Positions 20,331 through 29,095 of a stretch of DNA of 64,000 nt are shown in pieces (position 1 is the first letter of the stretch; the number at the start of each line of letters is the position of its first letter). A program made the position numbers and the translations under genes. The DNA is from Tistlia consotensis USBA 355 (GTDB taxonomy: Bacteria > Pseudomonadota > Alphaproteobacteria > Kiloniellales > DSM-21159), in NCBI RefSeq assembly GCF_900177295.1, contig NZ_FWZX01000030.1, positions 1 through 64,000 on the forward strand, read 5' to 3'. A model generated the notes under the pieces. It ran no database searches and was not told where the DNA came from. It worked only from the letters and a program-made list of their open reading frames with translations.

Positions 20331-21214
20331 GCCGTGCAAAAGGCGCCTCCGGCGCGAACCCGACCGCCCGGCCGCGCCCGCCGGTGCGCGGCCGCCCGAA
20401 TGCCAGGTCAGGCCGGCGTCCCGCGGCCCGCAGGCCGCGCCGCTGGGGCCGCTGGCTCGGCTACGGCCTGCCGGTCGTGCTGCTGCTCGGCACAGGCGGC
20501 CTGATCTGGCACTCGGGCATCCTGGACCGCGCGGCGAGCGCCGCCGGCGAGGCGACGCTGCAGCTGACCGGCGACCTGGGCCTCAAGGTCCGCGACGTGC
20601 TGGTCGAGGGCCGCAGCCACACCGAATCGGACCAGCTGCTCGGCCTGCTCGGCGTCCGGCGCGGCATGCCGATCCTGGCGTTCGATCCCGGCCAGGCGCG
20701 CGAGCGGCTCGACCAGCTGCCCTGGGTCGCCGACGCCGAGGTCGAGCGCCGCCTGCCCGACACGCTGTTCATCCGCCTGATCGAGAAGACCCCGCTCGCG
20801 CTCTGGCAGCACGACGGCAAGATCACCGTGATCGACACCCGCGGCGATGTCATCCCGGGGGTCTCGCCCGGACGCTTCTCCAAGCTGCTGCTGGTCGTCG
20901 GCGAGGATGCCGCCCCGCACGCCGCGGAGCTGATCGAGATGCTGAACGGCGAGCCGGACCTGGCCGGCAAGGTCACCGCCGCGATCCGGGTCGGCGACCG
21001 GCGCTGGAACCTGCGCCTCGACGGCAACATCGACGTGCGCCTGCCCGAGGACGGCGCACCGGCCGCCTGGTCGCGCTTCGCCCAGATGGTCCGCCAGGAG
21101 CACCTGCTCGACCACGACGTCGCGGTCGTCGACCTGCGGCTGCCCGACCGACTGATCGTCCGCACCTCGCGGGGCGGCGTCCCGCCGCTGCGCGCCAAGG
21201 GCCAGGAGACCTGA
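20321..21214 (+). CDS. ftsQ: Cell division protein FtsQ
   Basis: 297 residues from ATG 20321, inside the end of ddl. The N-terminal 45 residues are strongly basic and Pro-rich, then one membrane helix (about 47-65, YGLPVVLLLGTGGLIW), then a periplasmic POTRA domain (VRDVLVEGRSHTESDQLLGLLGVRRGMPIL, about 83-112) and the FtsQ beta domain (LPWVADAEVERRLPDTLFIRLIEKTPLALWQ). FtsQ recruits FtsL/FtsB and regulates the septal synthase. Sequence conservation in this family is low; the call rests on the POTRA pattern, topology and position between ddl and ftsA. Confidence 0.93.
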   Translation: MRLSRAKGASGANPTARPRPPVRGRPNARSGRRPAARRPRRWGRWLGYGLPVVLLLGTGGLIWHSGILDRAASAAGEATLQLTGDLGLKVRDVLVEGRSHTESDQLLGLLGVRRGMPILAFDPGQARERLDQLPWVADAEVERRLPDTLFIRLIEKTPLALWQHDGKITVIDTRGDVIPGVSPGRFSKLLLVVGEDAAPHAAELIEMLNGEPDLAGKVTAAIRVGDRRWNLRLDGNIDVRLPEDGAPAAWSRFAQMVRQEHLLDHDVAVVDLRLPDRLIVRTSRGGVPPLRAKGQET

Positions 21215-21222
21215 GAAACGCC

Positions 21223-22506
21223 ATGAAGAAGCGCCCCCGCCGCAACCCGACCGGCGTCTTCGCGGCCCTCGACGTGGGCAGCAGCAAGATCTGCTGCCTG
21301 ATCGCGCGGCTCGAGGAGGAACGGGGCCAGGCGCCGAAGCTGCGCGTCGTCGGCATCGGCCAGCAGCTCAGCCGCGGGGTCAAGGCGGGCGCGGTGATCG
21401 ACATGGAGGCCGCCGAGACGGCGATCCTGGCCGCCGTCCATGCCGCCGAGCAGATGGCCGGCGAGGAGATCGAGCAGGTCGCGGTCAGCCTGTCCGGCGG
21501 CTATCCGGCCTCGCGCCTGCTCAGCGTCGAGGTCTCGATCGACGGCCACGAGGTCGGCGACGAGGACCTGCACCGGGCGCTCGACCAGGGCCACCAGCTG
21601 GAGGGCCTGCTCGGCCAGCCCGAGAAGGGCCGCCAGCTGATCCACTCGATTCCCGTCGGCTACACGATCGACGGCAGTCGCGGCATCCGCGACCCGCGCG
21701 GCATGTTCGGCGAGCGCCTGGGCGTCAACATGCACATCGTCACCGCGGCCAGCGGCCCGGTGCGCAACCTCGCGACCTGCGTGCAGCGCTGCCACCTGGA
21801 CATCGCCGCCTTCGTCGTCTCGCCCTACGCCTCGGGCCTCGCCGCGCTGGTGCCCGACGAGATGGAGCTCGGCGTCACGCTGATCGACATGGGCGGCGGC
21901 ACGACCTCGATCGCGGTCTTCGTCGAGGGCAGCGTCGTACACACCGACATCGTGCCGGTCGGCGGCCAGCACGTGACCAGCGACGTCGCGCGCGGCCTCT
22001 CGACCACCCTCGCCCACGCCGAGCGCCTGAAGACCCTCTACGGCCACGCCATCGCGACCTCGGCCGACGAGCACGCGACGATCGACGTGCCCCAGGTCGG
22101 CGAGGAGGACGACGGCCACGTCCAGCAGGTGCCGCGCTCGCTGCTGGTCGGCATCGTCCAGCCGCGCCTGGAGGAGACCTTCGAGCTGGTCCGCTCGCGC
22201 CTCGAGGCGAGCGGCTTCGACAAGGCCGGCGGGCGGCGCGTCGTGCTGACCGGCGGCGCCAGCCAGCTGCCCGGCATGCGCGACCTCGCCGCCCTGGTGC
22301 TGGACAAGCAGGTCCGCATCGGCCGGCCGATCCACCTGACCGGCCTGGCCGAGGCGACCAGCGGCCCGGCCCACACCGTCGGCGCGGGGCTGCTGGCCTA
22401 CGCGCTGCAGCAGGACCAGAGGGCGCCGGCCACGGCCGGCGCCGAAGGAGAGGAGGCGGCCGGCAGGATCGGCCGCATCGGGCGATGGCTGAAGCAGCAC
22501 TTCTAG
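21223..22506 (+). CDS. ftsA: Cell division protein FtsA
   Basis: 427 residues. Actin-fold ATPase that tethers FtsZ to the membrane. The phosphate-1 motif [15 protein letters not shown] is at about residues 10-24, the 1C domain is in the first third, phosphate-2 [14 protein letters not shown] is near 222-235, and the adenosine motif [13 protein letters not shown] is near 342. The C-terminal end [12 protein letters not shown] is the amphipathic membrane-targeting helix. It starts 8 bases after ftsQ, ending the tightly coupled part of the operon: 127 non-coding bases follow before ftsZ. Confidence 0.97.
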   Translation: MKKRPRRNPTGVFAALDVGSSKICCLIARLEEERGQAPKLRVVGIGQQLSRGVKAGAVIDMEAAETAILAAVHAAEQMAGEEIEQVAVSLSGGYPASRLLSVEVSIDGHEVGDEDLHRALDQGHQLEGLLGQPEKGRQLIHSIPVGYTIDGSRGIRDPRGMFGERLGVNMHIVTAASGPVRNLATCVQRCHLDIAAFVVSPYASGLAALVPDEMELGVTLIDMGGGTTSIAVFVEGSVVHTDIVPVGGQHVTSDVARGLSTTLAHAERLKTLYGHAIATSADEHATIDVPQVGEEDDGHVQQVPRSLLVGIVQPRLEETFELVRSRLEASGFDKAGGRRVVLTGGASQLPGMRDLAALVLDKQVRIGRPIHLTGLAEATSGPAHTVGAGLLAYALQQDQRAPATAGAEGEEAAGRIGRIGRWLKQHF

Positions 22507-22558
22507 CTTCGGCCGCCACCCCTGGGGGACGGCCTCGGGAGACGAGGCGGCAAGGCCG

Positions 22559-22598
22559 CCGGCGCCACGCCGGCACAACAGCATCACCGGCGCCACGC
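22559..22598. repeat. 12-bp direct repeat in the ftsA-ftsZ gap
   Basis: CCGGCGCCACGC occurs at 22559-22570 and again at 22587-22598, 28 bases apart, within the 127-base gap between ftsA and ftsZ. Each copy contains the palindrome GGCGCC. The spacing is close to three helical turns, which would suit a regulator of ftsZ expression, but in DNA this GC-rich such a repeat can arise by chance. Confidence 0.4.
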
Positions 22599-22633
22599 GG
22601 GCCGGAACACCGAGCGGTAGAACGGAGGCTACG

Positions 22634-24343
22634 ATGACTTTGACCCTGAACGTGCCGGATACCGAGCCGCAACTGCGGCCGCGGATCACCGTCGTCGGCG
22701 TCGGTGGCGCCGGCGGCAACGCCGTCAACAACATGATCCGCTCCAATCTGGAGGGGGTCGAGTTCATGATCGCCAACACCGACGCGCAGGCGATGAAGCA
22801 GTCGATGTGCGAGGCGAAGATCCAGCTCGGCCGCAACATGACGGCGGGCCTGGGCGCCGGCTCTCGGCCGGACGTCGGCCGGGCCGCCGCCGAGGAGGCC
22901 CTGGACGACATCCTGGAGCACCTCGACGACGCCAACATGGTGTTCATCACCGCCGGCATGGGCGGCGGCACCGGCACGGGCGCCGCGCCGGTCATCGCCC
23001 GGGCCGCCCGCGAGGCCGGCATGCTGACCGTCGGCGTGGTCACCAAGCCCTTCCAGTTCGAGGGCATCCACCGGATGCGCATCGCCGAGCAGGGCATCGA
23101 GGAGCTGACCCAGTACGTCGACACCCTGATCATCATCCCGAACCAGAACCTGTTCAGGATCGCCAACGAGAAGACGACCTTCGCGGACGCCTTCAAGATG
23201 GCCGACGACGTGCTCTACTCGGGCGTGCGCGGCGTCACCGACCTGATGGTCATGCCGGGCCTGATCAACCTCGACTTCGCCGACATCCGCACGGTGATGA
23301 CCGAGATGGGCAAGGCGATGATGGGCACCGGCGAGGCCGAGGGCGACAACCGCGCCATCGCCGCCGCCGAGGCCGCGATCTCCAACCCGCTGCTCGACGA
23401 CGTGACGATGAAGGGCGCCCGCGGGGTGCTGATCAACATCACCGGCGGCATGGACATGACGCTGTTCGAGGTCGACGAGGCGGCCAACCGGATCCGCGAC
23501 GAGGTCGATCCCGAGGCCAACATCATCTTCGGCTCGACCTTCGACGAGAGCCTGGACGGCCGGATGCGGGTCTCGGTGGTCGCCACCGGCATCGACCAGA
23601 TGGTGGTGCAGGAGCCGCGGCCGGTGAACCTGAGCCTGGTCTCGCCGCGTGGCGGCACCGCCCTCAGGCCGGAACGGCCGGCCGCCGAGACCGCGGCGGC
23701 GCGTCCGGAGCGGGCCGTCATGGCCGAGGCGCCGGTCGAGCAGCCGGCTGCCGCGCAGGCGGCCGCCACGGAGGTCGGTGAGTGGCCGTCCTTCGACGCG
23801 CCGGCCGAGGAGACGCCGGCGCCCGCCGCCGCCGAGGTCGAGCGGGCCCGGGCCGAGGCCGACAGCTTCGTCGCGCCCGAGCCGGTGCGCCCGCCCAAGC
23901 GTCCGGTCTTCGCCGAGCAGCGCCCGGCGGCCAAGCCCGAGCCGTTCAAGGCGGCAGAGTTCGCGAACGCCGCCCAGGCCCACGGCCAGGCCGCCGCGGA
24001 GCAGGCCGGCGGCCAGGAGAAGAGCGGCTTCCGCCTCGGCTTCGGCAAGACCAAGCGGCCGAGCCTGTTCGAGCGGGTGACCGGTGCCGGCCAGTCGGCC
24101 CGTCCGGCCCAGCAGCCCGAGCCGGCCCGGACGCCGTCGCGCGCCGAGCCGCGCCTCGAGCCGCGTCAGGAGCCCCTGGCCGACGCGGCCCCGCGTCCGG
24201 CCACGGCCGCCGGACGCGGCCAGGCCGCAGCCGCCCGCCAGGCCAGTCTGAGCGGGCTGGAGCCGGCCGAGCGCCCGGCCCAGTCCCGGGAGGACGAGGA
24301 CCTGCTCGACATCCCGGCCTTCCTGCGTCGCCAGGCCAACTGA
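22634..24343 (+). CDS. ftsZ: Cell division GTPase FtsZ
   Basis: 569 residues, long for FtsZ. The tubulin-like GTPase core covers about 1-322: [14 protein letters not shown] near 22-35, the GTP signature [10 protein letters not shown] at 110-119, and [12 protein letters not shown] and DFADIRTVM with the T7 loop. Then comes a Pro/Ala/Glu-rich disordered linker of about 230 residues, and the last 15 residues [16 protein letters not shown] form the conserved C-terminal peptide that binds FtsA and other partners. A GGAGG ribosome site precedes ATG 22634. It polymerises into the Z ring at mid-cell. Confidence 0.97.
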   Translation: MTLTLNVPDTEPQLRPRITVVGVGGAGGNAVNNMIRSNLEGVEFMIANTDAQAMKQSMCEAKIQLGRNMTAGLGAGSRPDVGRAAAEEALDDILEHLDDANMVFITAGMGGGTGTGAAPVIARAAREAGMLTVGVVTKPFQFEGIHRMRIAEQGIEELTQYVDTLIIIPNQNLFRIANEKTTFADAFKMADDVLYSGVRGVTDLMVMPGLINLDFADIRTVMTEMGKAMMGTGEAEGDNRAIAAAEAAISNPLLDDVTMKGARGVLINITGGMDMTLFEVDEAANRIRDEVDPEANIIFGSTFDESLDGRMRVSVVATGIDQMVVQEPRPVNLSLVSPRGGTALRPERPAAETAAARPERAVMAEAPVEQPAAAQAAATEVGEWPSFDAPAEETPAPAAAEVERARAEADSFVAPEPVRPPKRPVFAEQRPAAKPEPFKAAEFANAAQAHGQAAAEQAGGQEKSGFRLGFGKTKRPSLFERVTGAGQSARPAQQPEPARTPSRAEPRLEPRQEPLADAAPRPATAAGRGQAAAARQASLSGLEPAERPAQSREDEDLLDIPAFLRRQAN

Positions 24344-24395
24344 CGGCGCGACCGTCCGGGAGGACGCTGCGGGGTTCGTCCCCGAGCGCTGGTTT

Positions 24396-24430
24396 CGACG
24401 GCGCCGTTCCCCTCCGGGGCGGCGCCGTCG
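24396..24430 (+). terminator. Candidate transcription terminator after ftsZ
   Basis: CGACGGCGCCG at 24396-24406 and CGGCGCCGTCG at 24420-24430 form an 11-bp perfect stem with a 13-base loop, 53 bases after the ftsZ stop. No clear T run follows (TCCTGTCC), so the hairpin could pause polymerase or protect mRNA ends rather than act as a full intrinsic terminator. Confidence 0.5.
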
Positions 24431-24519
24431 TCCTGTCCGACGGCCCGCTCCCGCTCCTCGCGCGCGCGAGCGGCCCGGGCCCGGGCCGGCAGCCGTTGCA
24501 GAGTGTAATAAAGAGTGAT

Positions 24520-24549
24520 TTGAGAGACTTCCGGGCCGTTCGCTAGAAC
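24520..24549 (+). promoter_or_regulatory. Candidate lpxC promoter
   Basis: TTGAGA at 24520-24525 and TAGAAC at 24544-24549 are separated by 18 bases and lie in the only AT-rich stretch (24500-24525) of the 312-base ftsZ-lpxC gap. Matches to the sigma-70 consensus are 5 of 6 and 4 of 6. This would give a leader of about 100 bases and let lpxC be expressed apart from the division genes. The rest of the gap (24431-24500 and 24550-24655) shows nothing else recognisable. Confidence 0.4.
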
Positions 24550-24655
24550 AAGGGCAGGAAAAGCGTGGTGCTTCGGGCATTTCCAGGGGGGCACGCCGAG
24601 ATCCGGACCGACGGCCAGGAAGGTTCCGGCGGATCGACCAAGCGGCGACGAGGGA

Positions 24656-25651
24656 ATGGAAGGCAAGATCAAGATGGCTGACGGTTCGAGCTTCACGGCG
24701 ATCACCGGATTCGACGGCGATGTGCATCGCGCCTTCGCCGGCACGGGCGGCGGCCCGTCGGTGCAGACCCAGAGGACGCTGAAGAACGCGATCCACTGCT
24801 CCGGCATCGGCCTGCACAGCGGGCTGCACGTCGCCATGACCCTGAAGCCCGCCGAGTCCGACAGCGGCATCGTCTTCCGCCGCGTCGACCTGCCCGGCAG
24901 CCCCGAGATCCCGGCGCTCTGGACCCACGCCATCGAGACGCCGCTCTGCACCACCATCGTCACTGGCGACGTCAAGATCGCGACCATCGAGCACCTGCTC
25001 TCGGCCTTCGCCGGCCTCGAGATCGACAACTGCCTGATCGAGATCGACGGGCCGGAGGTGCCGGCCATGGACGGTTCCTCGGCGCCCTTCGTGTTCCTGA
25101 TCGAGTGCGCCGGGATCGTCGAGCAGCGCGCGCCGCGCCGCGGCTTCCGCATCCTCGAAGCGGTCGAGGAGAGCGAGCCGCATCGCAGCTGCCTGGTGAA
25201 GCCGGCCGAGACCTTCGAGATGCGCTTCGAGATCGAGTTCGACAGCCGCGCCATCGGCCGCCAGGTCTTCGACTCCGAGATCGACCCCGCGGTCTACAAG
25301 CGCGACGTCTCGCGCGCCCGCACCTTCGGCTTCCTGCAGGAGGTCGAGGCGCTGCGCCAGCACGGGCTGGCCCGCGGCGGCTCGCTGGAGAACGCCGTGG
25401 TCATCGACGGCGACCAGATCATGAACGAGGGCGGCCTGCGCTACACGGACGAGTTCGTGCGCCACAAGGCGCTCGACTGCATCGGCGACCTCTACCTCGC
25501 CGGCGGTCCGATGATCGGCCGCTTCGAGGGCATCAAGGCCGGCCACGCCCTGACCCTGCGCCTGCTCAAGAGCCTCTTCGCCCGCGAGGGCGCCGTGGTC
25601 CGCGAGCCGCTGCTGGCCCCGGTCGCCGCCCTGCAGGCCGAGTCTGCCTGA
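24656..25651 (+). CDS. lpxC: UDP-3-O-acyl-GlcNAc deacetylase LpxC
   Basis: 331 residues from ATG 24656; ATG 24674 is an alternative with GGAAGG ten bases upstream. Zinc hydrolase for the committed step of lipid A synthesis. Seen: QRTLKNAIHCSGIGLHSG at 39-56, TIEHLLSAFAGLEIDN with a zinc His, EVPAMDGSSAPFVFLI, FVRHKALDCIGDLYL with the second His and the Asp, and IKAGHALTLRLLKSL with the catalytic His near 300. An N-terminal extension of about 38 residues before the core is unusual and may be partly untranslated if the later start is used. It follows ftsZ as in many Gram-negative dcw clusters. Confidence 0.96.
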   Translation: MEGKIKMADGSSFTAITGFDGDVHRAFAGTGGGPSVQTQRTLKNAIHCSGIGLHSGLHVAMTLKPAESDSGIVFRRVDLPGSPEIPALWTHAIETPLCTTIVTGDVKIATIEHLLSAFAGLEIDNCLIEIDGPEVPAMDGSSAPFVFLIECAGIVEQRAPRRGFRILEAVEESEPHRSCLVKPAETFEMRFEIEFDSRAIGRQVFDSEIDPAVYKRDVSRARTFGFLQEVEALRQHGLARGGSLENAVVIDGDQIMNEGGLRYTDEFVRHKALDCIGDLYLAGGPMIGRFEGIKAGHALTLRLLKSLFAREGAVVREPLLAPVAALQAESA

Positions 25652-25805
25652 GCCGGCCGCGCGGCGGCAAGCCCCCGACACCTTCTTCCCGAGCCTGCCG
25701 AGAACCCGGGCCGGACACGGCGCCGCGCGAGGGCTGCCGCCTGCGCTTCGGCCAGGGCGCTCTCGCCGGAGACGACCGGGTTCGCACCGGCCTTCCGGCT
25801 GCCCC

Positions 25806-26564
25806 CTACGGCTTCGCCCGCTCCGGCGGCCGGAGCGGCAGCTTGAAGCGTTGGCGACGCTCCCGGTAGAGCCGCTCGACGCCGGCCATGTTGGACAGGG
25901 AATCGCGCACGTGAGCGCGGGCCGCTTCGACTGCCCGGGGCACGTCGCGCGCGACGACCGCCTCGACGATCGCCCGATGCTGCCTGACGGCGTCGTCCCA
26001 GGAGTCGAGCAGGAGCACCTCGAGCCAGAGGGCGACCCGGAGCCGCTCGTAGAGCCGCCGGGTCATGTCCTGTAGCGCCGGGTTCCGCGTCGCCGCCGCG
26101 ATCACCTCGTGAATCCTCAGCCCGAGTTCCAGCTCGCGGGCGGTTTCCAGGGTCCGGCCGTCCCTTCGCCGGTCCAGCTCGTCGATCTCGGCCATCACCG
26201 CCGTCACGCGGGCCAGGTCCTCGTCGGTCGCGGTCCGGCAGGCGACCTCCGCGACGTAGCCGTCGAGGCCTTCGCGCGCGACCAGCAGGGCCCGGATCGC
26301 CTCCGGATCGAAGTGGACCACGCAATACCCGCTGTTCGGCCTGCCGATGACCAGGCCCTCGGCTTCCAGCAGCATGAGGGCCTCGCGCAGCGGGGTGCGG
26401 CTCACGCCGATCATCTGCGAGAGCCGCACCTCGGAGAGCCGTTCGCCCGGATGGAAGGCCGACGACAGGATCATGCCCTTCAGGGATTCGTAGGCATGGT
26501 GCCGCAACGTCCCGCCCCCGGCATGCGGCGACCTGGCCCCGGGCCCGACAATGTTCTCGCTCAT
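25806..26564 (-). CDS. GntR-family regulator, FCD (FadR/VanR-like) type
   Basis: 252 residues from the ATG at 26564, which follows the preceding permease stop by one base (TGA-G-ATG). The N-terminal winged helix has LRHHAYESLKGMILSSAFHPGERLSEVRL and the recognition helix GVSRTPLREALMLLEAEGLV; the C-terminal all-helical FCD domain (about 95-235) has the metal or ligand-binding pattern with HEVIAAATRNPAL and QHRAIVEAV. Such regulators are usually repressors released by a small carboxylate or amino acid. As the last gene of the uptake operon it probably controls that operon; a candidate operator lies upstream of the binding-protein gene. Confidence 0.9.
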   Translation of the reverse strand: MSENIVGPGARSPHAGGGTLRHHAYESLKGMILSSAFHPGERLSEVRLSQMIGVSRTPLREALMLLEAEGLVIGRPNSGYCVVHFDPEAIRALLVAREGLDGYVAEVACRTATDEDLARVTAVMAEIDELDRRRDGRTLETARELELGLRIHEVIAAATRNPALQDMTRRLYERLRVALWLEVLLLDSWDDAVRQHRAIVEAVVARDVPRAVEAARAHVRDSLSNMAGVERLYRERRQRFKLPLRPPERAKP

Positions 26565-26565
26565 C

Positions 26566-27282
26566 TCAAGGGCCACCGATCCGTTTGCCGACGCTCTCGA
26601 CCTCGTCGAGGTGCGCATGCAGCCGCTTCTCGATTCGCTTGGCAACCAGAATGACGAGATAGACGATGGCGAGATAGAAGGCAGCTGCCGTGGCGAAGGC
26701 CTCGTAGAAGGCGAAATTGCGCGACGCGATGACCCGTGCCACGCCGGTGATGTCCATCACCGTGATGATCGAGACCAGGGAGGTCGCCTGGATCTGATAG
26801 ACGATTTCGTTGGTGTAGGCCGGCCAGGCCGCCGCCAGCGCCCGGGGCAAGACGACCAGTCGCAGGCGCTGAAGCGGCGAGAGGCCCAGCGCCATGGCGG
26901 CCTCGACCTCGCCGTGCGGGACGGCCAGCAGGGCGCCCCGGACGATTTCGGAGCTGTAGGCGCCGGTATTGAGCGACAGGGTCAGAACGGCGCAGAACCA
27001 GGGCTCGCGGAACAGCGACCACAGGCCGAGGCTCTCGAGGCCCTGCCGGAACTGGCCGCTGCCGTAGTAGATCAGGAAGATCTGGGCGAGCAGCGGCGTG
27101 CCGCGGAAGAAGAACACGTAGGCCGTTGCCGGCCAGAAGGCCTCGGCCCTGCGCGAGAGGCGCATCAGCGCGATGGGCACGGCCAGGATCGCCCCGAACA
27201 GGCAGCTCGCCGCCGTGTACTGGAGCGTGATGAGGGCGCCGTTCGCGAAGGCGCCGAGGTGATCGGCGAGGAACGCCAGCAT
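26566..27282 (-). CDS. Polar amino-acid ABC transporter permease (HisM-like)
   Basis: 238 residues from ATG 27282, overlapping the upstream permease stop by one base (TGATG). Five hydrophobic segments, the N-terminal HAAT block FANGALITLQYTAAS, FFRGTPLLAQIFLIYYG near 75, and the ATPase-docking EAA loop (EAAMALGLSPLQRLRLVVLPRAL) near 150 with the conserved Gly. These are the marks of the histidine/glutamine/arginine permease family. It would pair with the next upstream gene as HisM to HisQ. The last residues are polar (KRIEKRLHAHLDEVES), as in HisM. Confidence 0.92.
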   Translation of the reverse strand: MLAFLADHLGAFANGALITLQYTAASCLFGAILAVPIALMRLSRRAEAFWPATAYVFFFRGTPLLAQIFLIYYGSGQFRQGLESLGLWSLFREPWFCAVLTLSLNTGAYSSEIVRGALLAVPHGEVEAAMALGLSPLQRLRLVVLPRALAAAWPAYTNEIVYQIQATSLVSIITVMDITGVARVIASRNFAFYEAFATAAAFYLAIVYLVILVAKRIEKRLHAHLDEVESVGKRIGGP

Positions 27283-27977
27283 CACAGCCTGCCGCCGACG
27301 ACGCCGCGGCTGGCCCAGCCTTCGGCCCGCGCCTGCCCCCACATGGAAGCCAGCGTGATGGCGAGGTAGATCAGGCAGGCGACGAGGAAGAAGGTGAAGG
27401 GCATGCGCGTGGCCCGCGCCGCCACGTCGGCATTGCGCATCAGCTCGGGCAACTGGATGACCGAGATCAGCGCGGTCGCCTTGACCAGCACCATCCAGAC
27501 GTTGCCGAGTCCCGGCAGCGCATAGCGGAAGAGCTGCGGCAGGATGACGAGACGGAGCGCCGCCAGCCGGCTCAGCCCGAGCACGGCCGCCGCCTCGTGC
27601 TGGCCCGCCGGCACGTTCAGGTAGGCGGCCCGGAAGACCTCGCTGGCGAAGGCGCCGTAGATGAAGGTTATCGTGGCGATCCCGGCAGCGAAGGGATTGA
27701 TGCTGACGACGACCTTGTGCCCGAAGGTCGCGGCGAGGTCCTGCACCAGCGTCGGCGCGCCGTAGTAGACGAGCAGAAGCAGCACCAGCTCCGGGATGCC
27801 GCGCACGACGGTCGTGTAGGCTTCGACGAGGAGCGACAGGGCCCCGCAGCGGCCGAGCCTGGCCAGCGCCGCGACCATTCCGACGACGCTGGCACCGACC
27901 ATCGAGACGACGGAGACCATGACCGTCAGCTGGACGCCGTCCCACAGCAGCCAGCCGTAGCCCTTCAGGTCCAGCAT
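27282..27977 (-). CDS. Polar amino-acid ABC transporter permease (HisQ-like)
   Basis: 231 residues from ATG 27977; the longer open frame upstream is basic and non-conserved. It has five hydrophobic segments with the family blocks GVQLTVMVSVVSMVGAS, RGIPELVLLLLVYYG near 60-75, and an EAA loop (EAAAVLGLSRLAALRLVILPQ) near 135 for contact with the ATPase. The protein would form a heterodimer with the HisM-like permease. The start lies 34 bases downstream of the binding-protein stop, in one transcription unit. No ATP-binding subunit is encoded in this operon. Confidence 0.92.
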   Translation of the reverse strand: MLDLKGYGWLLWDGVQLTVMVSVVSMVGASVVGMVAALARLGRCGALSLLVEAYTTVVRGIPELVLLLLVYYGAPTLVQDLAATFGHKVVVSINPFAAGIATITFIYGAFASEVFRAAYLNVPAGQHEAAAVLGLSRLAALRLVILPQLFRYALPGLGNVWMVLVKATALISVIQLPELMRNADVAARATRMPFTFFLVACLIYLAITLASMWGQARAEGWASRGVVGGRL

Positions 27978-28011
27978 CGGCGCCGGCCGGCGAAGCGGTC
28001 GCGGGGGGCGG

Positions 28012-28785
28012 CTAGCCCCCGTAGACGTCGAAGCCGAACCACTTGGTGGAGAGCTTTTTGTAGACGCCGTTGGCACGGAGCTTGGCGATCGCGCCCGAGA
28101 AGGCCTTCGCGATGTACGCGTCCTCCTTGCGCACGCCGACGCCGGCACCGTAGCCGAACCACGTGGAGCCGGTGTACTCGGGCCCGCGGAACTCGAAGCC
28201 GGCTCCGTCGGGCTTCTTCAGGAAGCCTTCCGATGCCGCGACGACATCGCCCATCAGAGCGTCGATGCGGCCGGACTTCAGGTCGAGATAGGCCTCGTCC
28301 ATCGTCGCGTAGACCCTGAGGTCGATGCCCGGGAACCGGTCGCGCAGGAAGCGCTCGAAGCTGGTCGCCCGCTGCGTCCCGACGACGGCCCCCTTCATGC
28401 CTTCCGGCGTGATCTTCAGATCGCTCGACTTCGGCACCACGAAGCGCGCCGGCACCTGGTAGTACTTGTCGGAAAAGGCGATCCGCTGGCGGCGCTCGTC
28501 GGTGATGTAGAGCGACGCGATGATCGCGTCGTACTTCTGCGAAAGCAGGCCCGGAATCAGTCCGTCCCAATCCTGGACGACGAACTCGCAGGTCACCTTC
28601 ATCTCGTCGCACATGGCCCGCGCCAGATCGATTTCGAAGCCCTGCACCTTGCCCTGGTCGTCGAGGTAGTTGAACGGCGGATAGGCCCCCTCGGTCGCGA
28701 TCTTCAGAGGATCGGGCAGTTGCTGCGCGGCAGCAGGAGCGACGAGGAGAAGCGAAGCCAAGAGCAGGTAGGCGGCGGCGCGCAT
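28012..28785 (-). CDS. Periplasmic polar amino-acid binding protein (HisJ/LAO-like)
   Basis: 257 residues from ATG 28785, preceded by AGGGAG. A signal peptide covers about residues 1-20 (MRAAAYLLLASLLLVAPAAA, cleavage near AAAQ). The mature part matches the lysine-arginine-ornithine/histidine binding family: EGAYPPFNYLDDQGKVQGFEIDLA, CEFVVQDWDGLIPGL, IIASLYITDERRQRIAFSDKYY, and VGVRKEDAYIAKAF near the end. Two Cys (in ARAMCDEMKVTC) sit as in HisJ, where they form a disulfide. Basic amino acids or opines are likely ligands. First gene of the minus-strand operon. Confidence 0.92.
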   Translation of the reverse strand: MRAAAYLLLASLLLVAPAAAQQLPDPLKIATEGAYPPFNYLDDQGKVQGFEIDLARAMCDEMKVTCEFVVQDWDGLIPGLLSQKYDAIIASLYITDERRQRIAFSDKYYQVPARFVVPKSSDLKITPEGMKGAVVGTQRATSFERFLRDRFPGIDLRVYATMDEAYLDLKSGRIDALMGDVVAASEGFLKKPDGAGFEFRGPEYTGSTWFGYGAGVGVRKEDAYIAKAFSGAIAKLRANGVYKKLSTKWFGFDVYGG

Positions 28786-28807
28786 GAGGTGGCTCCCTGT
28801 GTTCATT

Positions 28808-28845
28808 ATTGTATGCAATGATGCATGTAATTCCTGGGCCGTCAA
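28808..28845 (-). promoter_or_regulatory. Promoter with overlapping GntR-type operator
   Basis: ATTGTATGCAAT (28808-28819) is a near-perfect palindrome of the kind bound by FCD-type GntR regulators, and a second, overlapping one centred on ATGCAT (28821-28826) extends to 28832. On the minus strand TTGACG (28840-28845) and CATCAT (28818-28823) are 16 bases apart and could be the -35 and -10 elements of the uptake operon; TACAAT is an alternative -10. The operator would cover the -10, so repression by the operon's own GntR protein is likely. Confidence 0.5.
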
Positions 28846-29016
28846 CGCTTCCCTGGCTCTCCTCCGGTTCCGGCGGACGCGGACCGCGCCCGGGGGCGCC
28901 GCCGGCAGCCGGCAATCCGCGCGGTCCGCGAGGTACCGAAGGGGGAACCGGCCGCGCCACGGCGCCGGGAATCGGCGGCAAGGCGCCGCGTCGCAATGGT
29001 CAACAGGGCGGATCGC

Positions 29017-29046
29017 TTGTGGCCGCTCGGCGCTCTCGCCTATAGT
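29017..29046 (+). promoter_or_regulatory. Candidate bamD promoter
   Basis: TTGTGG at 29017-29022 and TATAGT at 29041-29046 are separated by 18 bases; the -10 matches the consensus at 5 of 6. The start of transcription would be near 29053, about 43 bases before the bamD ATG. The 310-base gap 28786-29095 otherwise contains the divergent uptake-operon promoter and a GC-rich stretch with nothing recognisable. Confidence 0.5.
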
Positions 29047-29095
29047 CCAGCCCGCGATTCCGGTTCAGCACAGCACGGGACAGTCCGAAGCCGCC

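Noticed and set aside
21875..25681. A 1268-codon open frame antisense to ftsA-ftsZ-lpxC, and similar long frames at 31008-34772 (minus) and 35293-39975 (plus)
   Set aside because: They are mirror frames of real genes in very GC-rich DNA, where stop codons are rare. Their residues are Arg, Gly, Ala and Pro runs without motifs, and the opposite strand carries well-conserved enzymes.
25652..25805. Search for an intrinsic terminator between lpxC and the GntR gene
   Set aside because: Only short GC-rich complementary stretches are seen, with no T run and no stem longer than about 6 bp; not reported as a feature.
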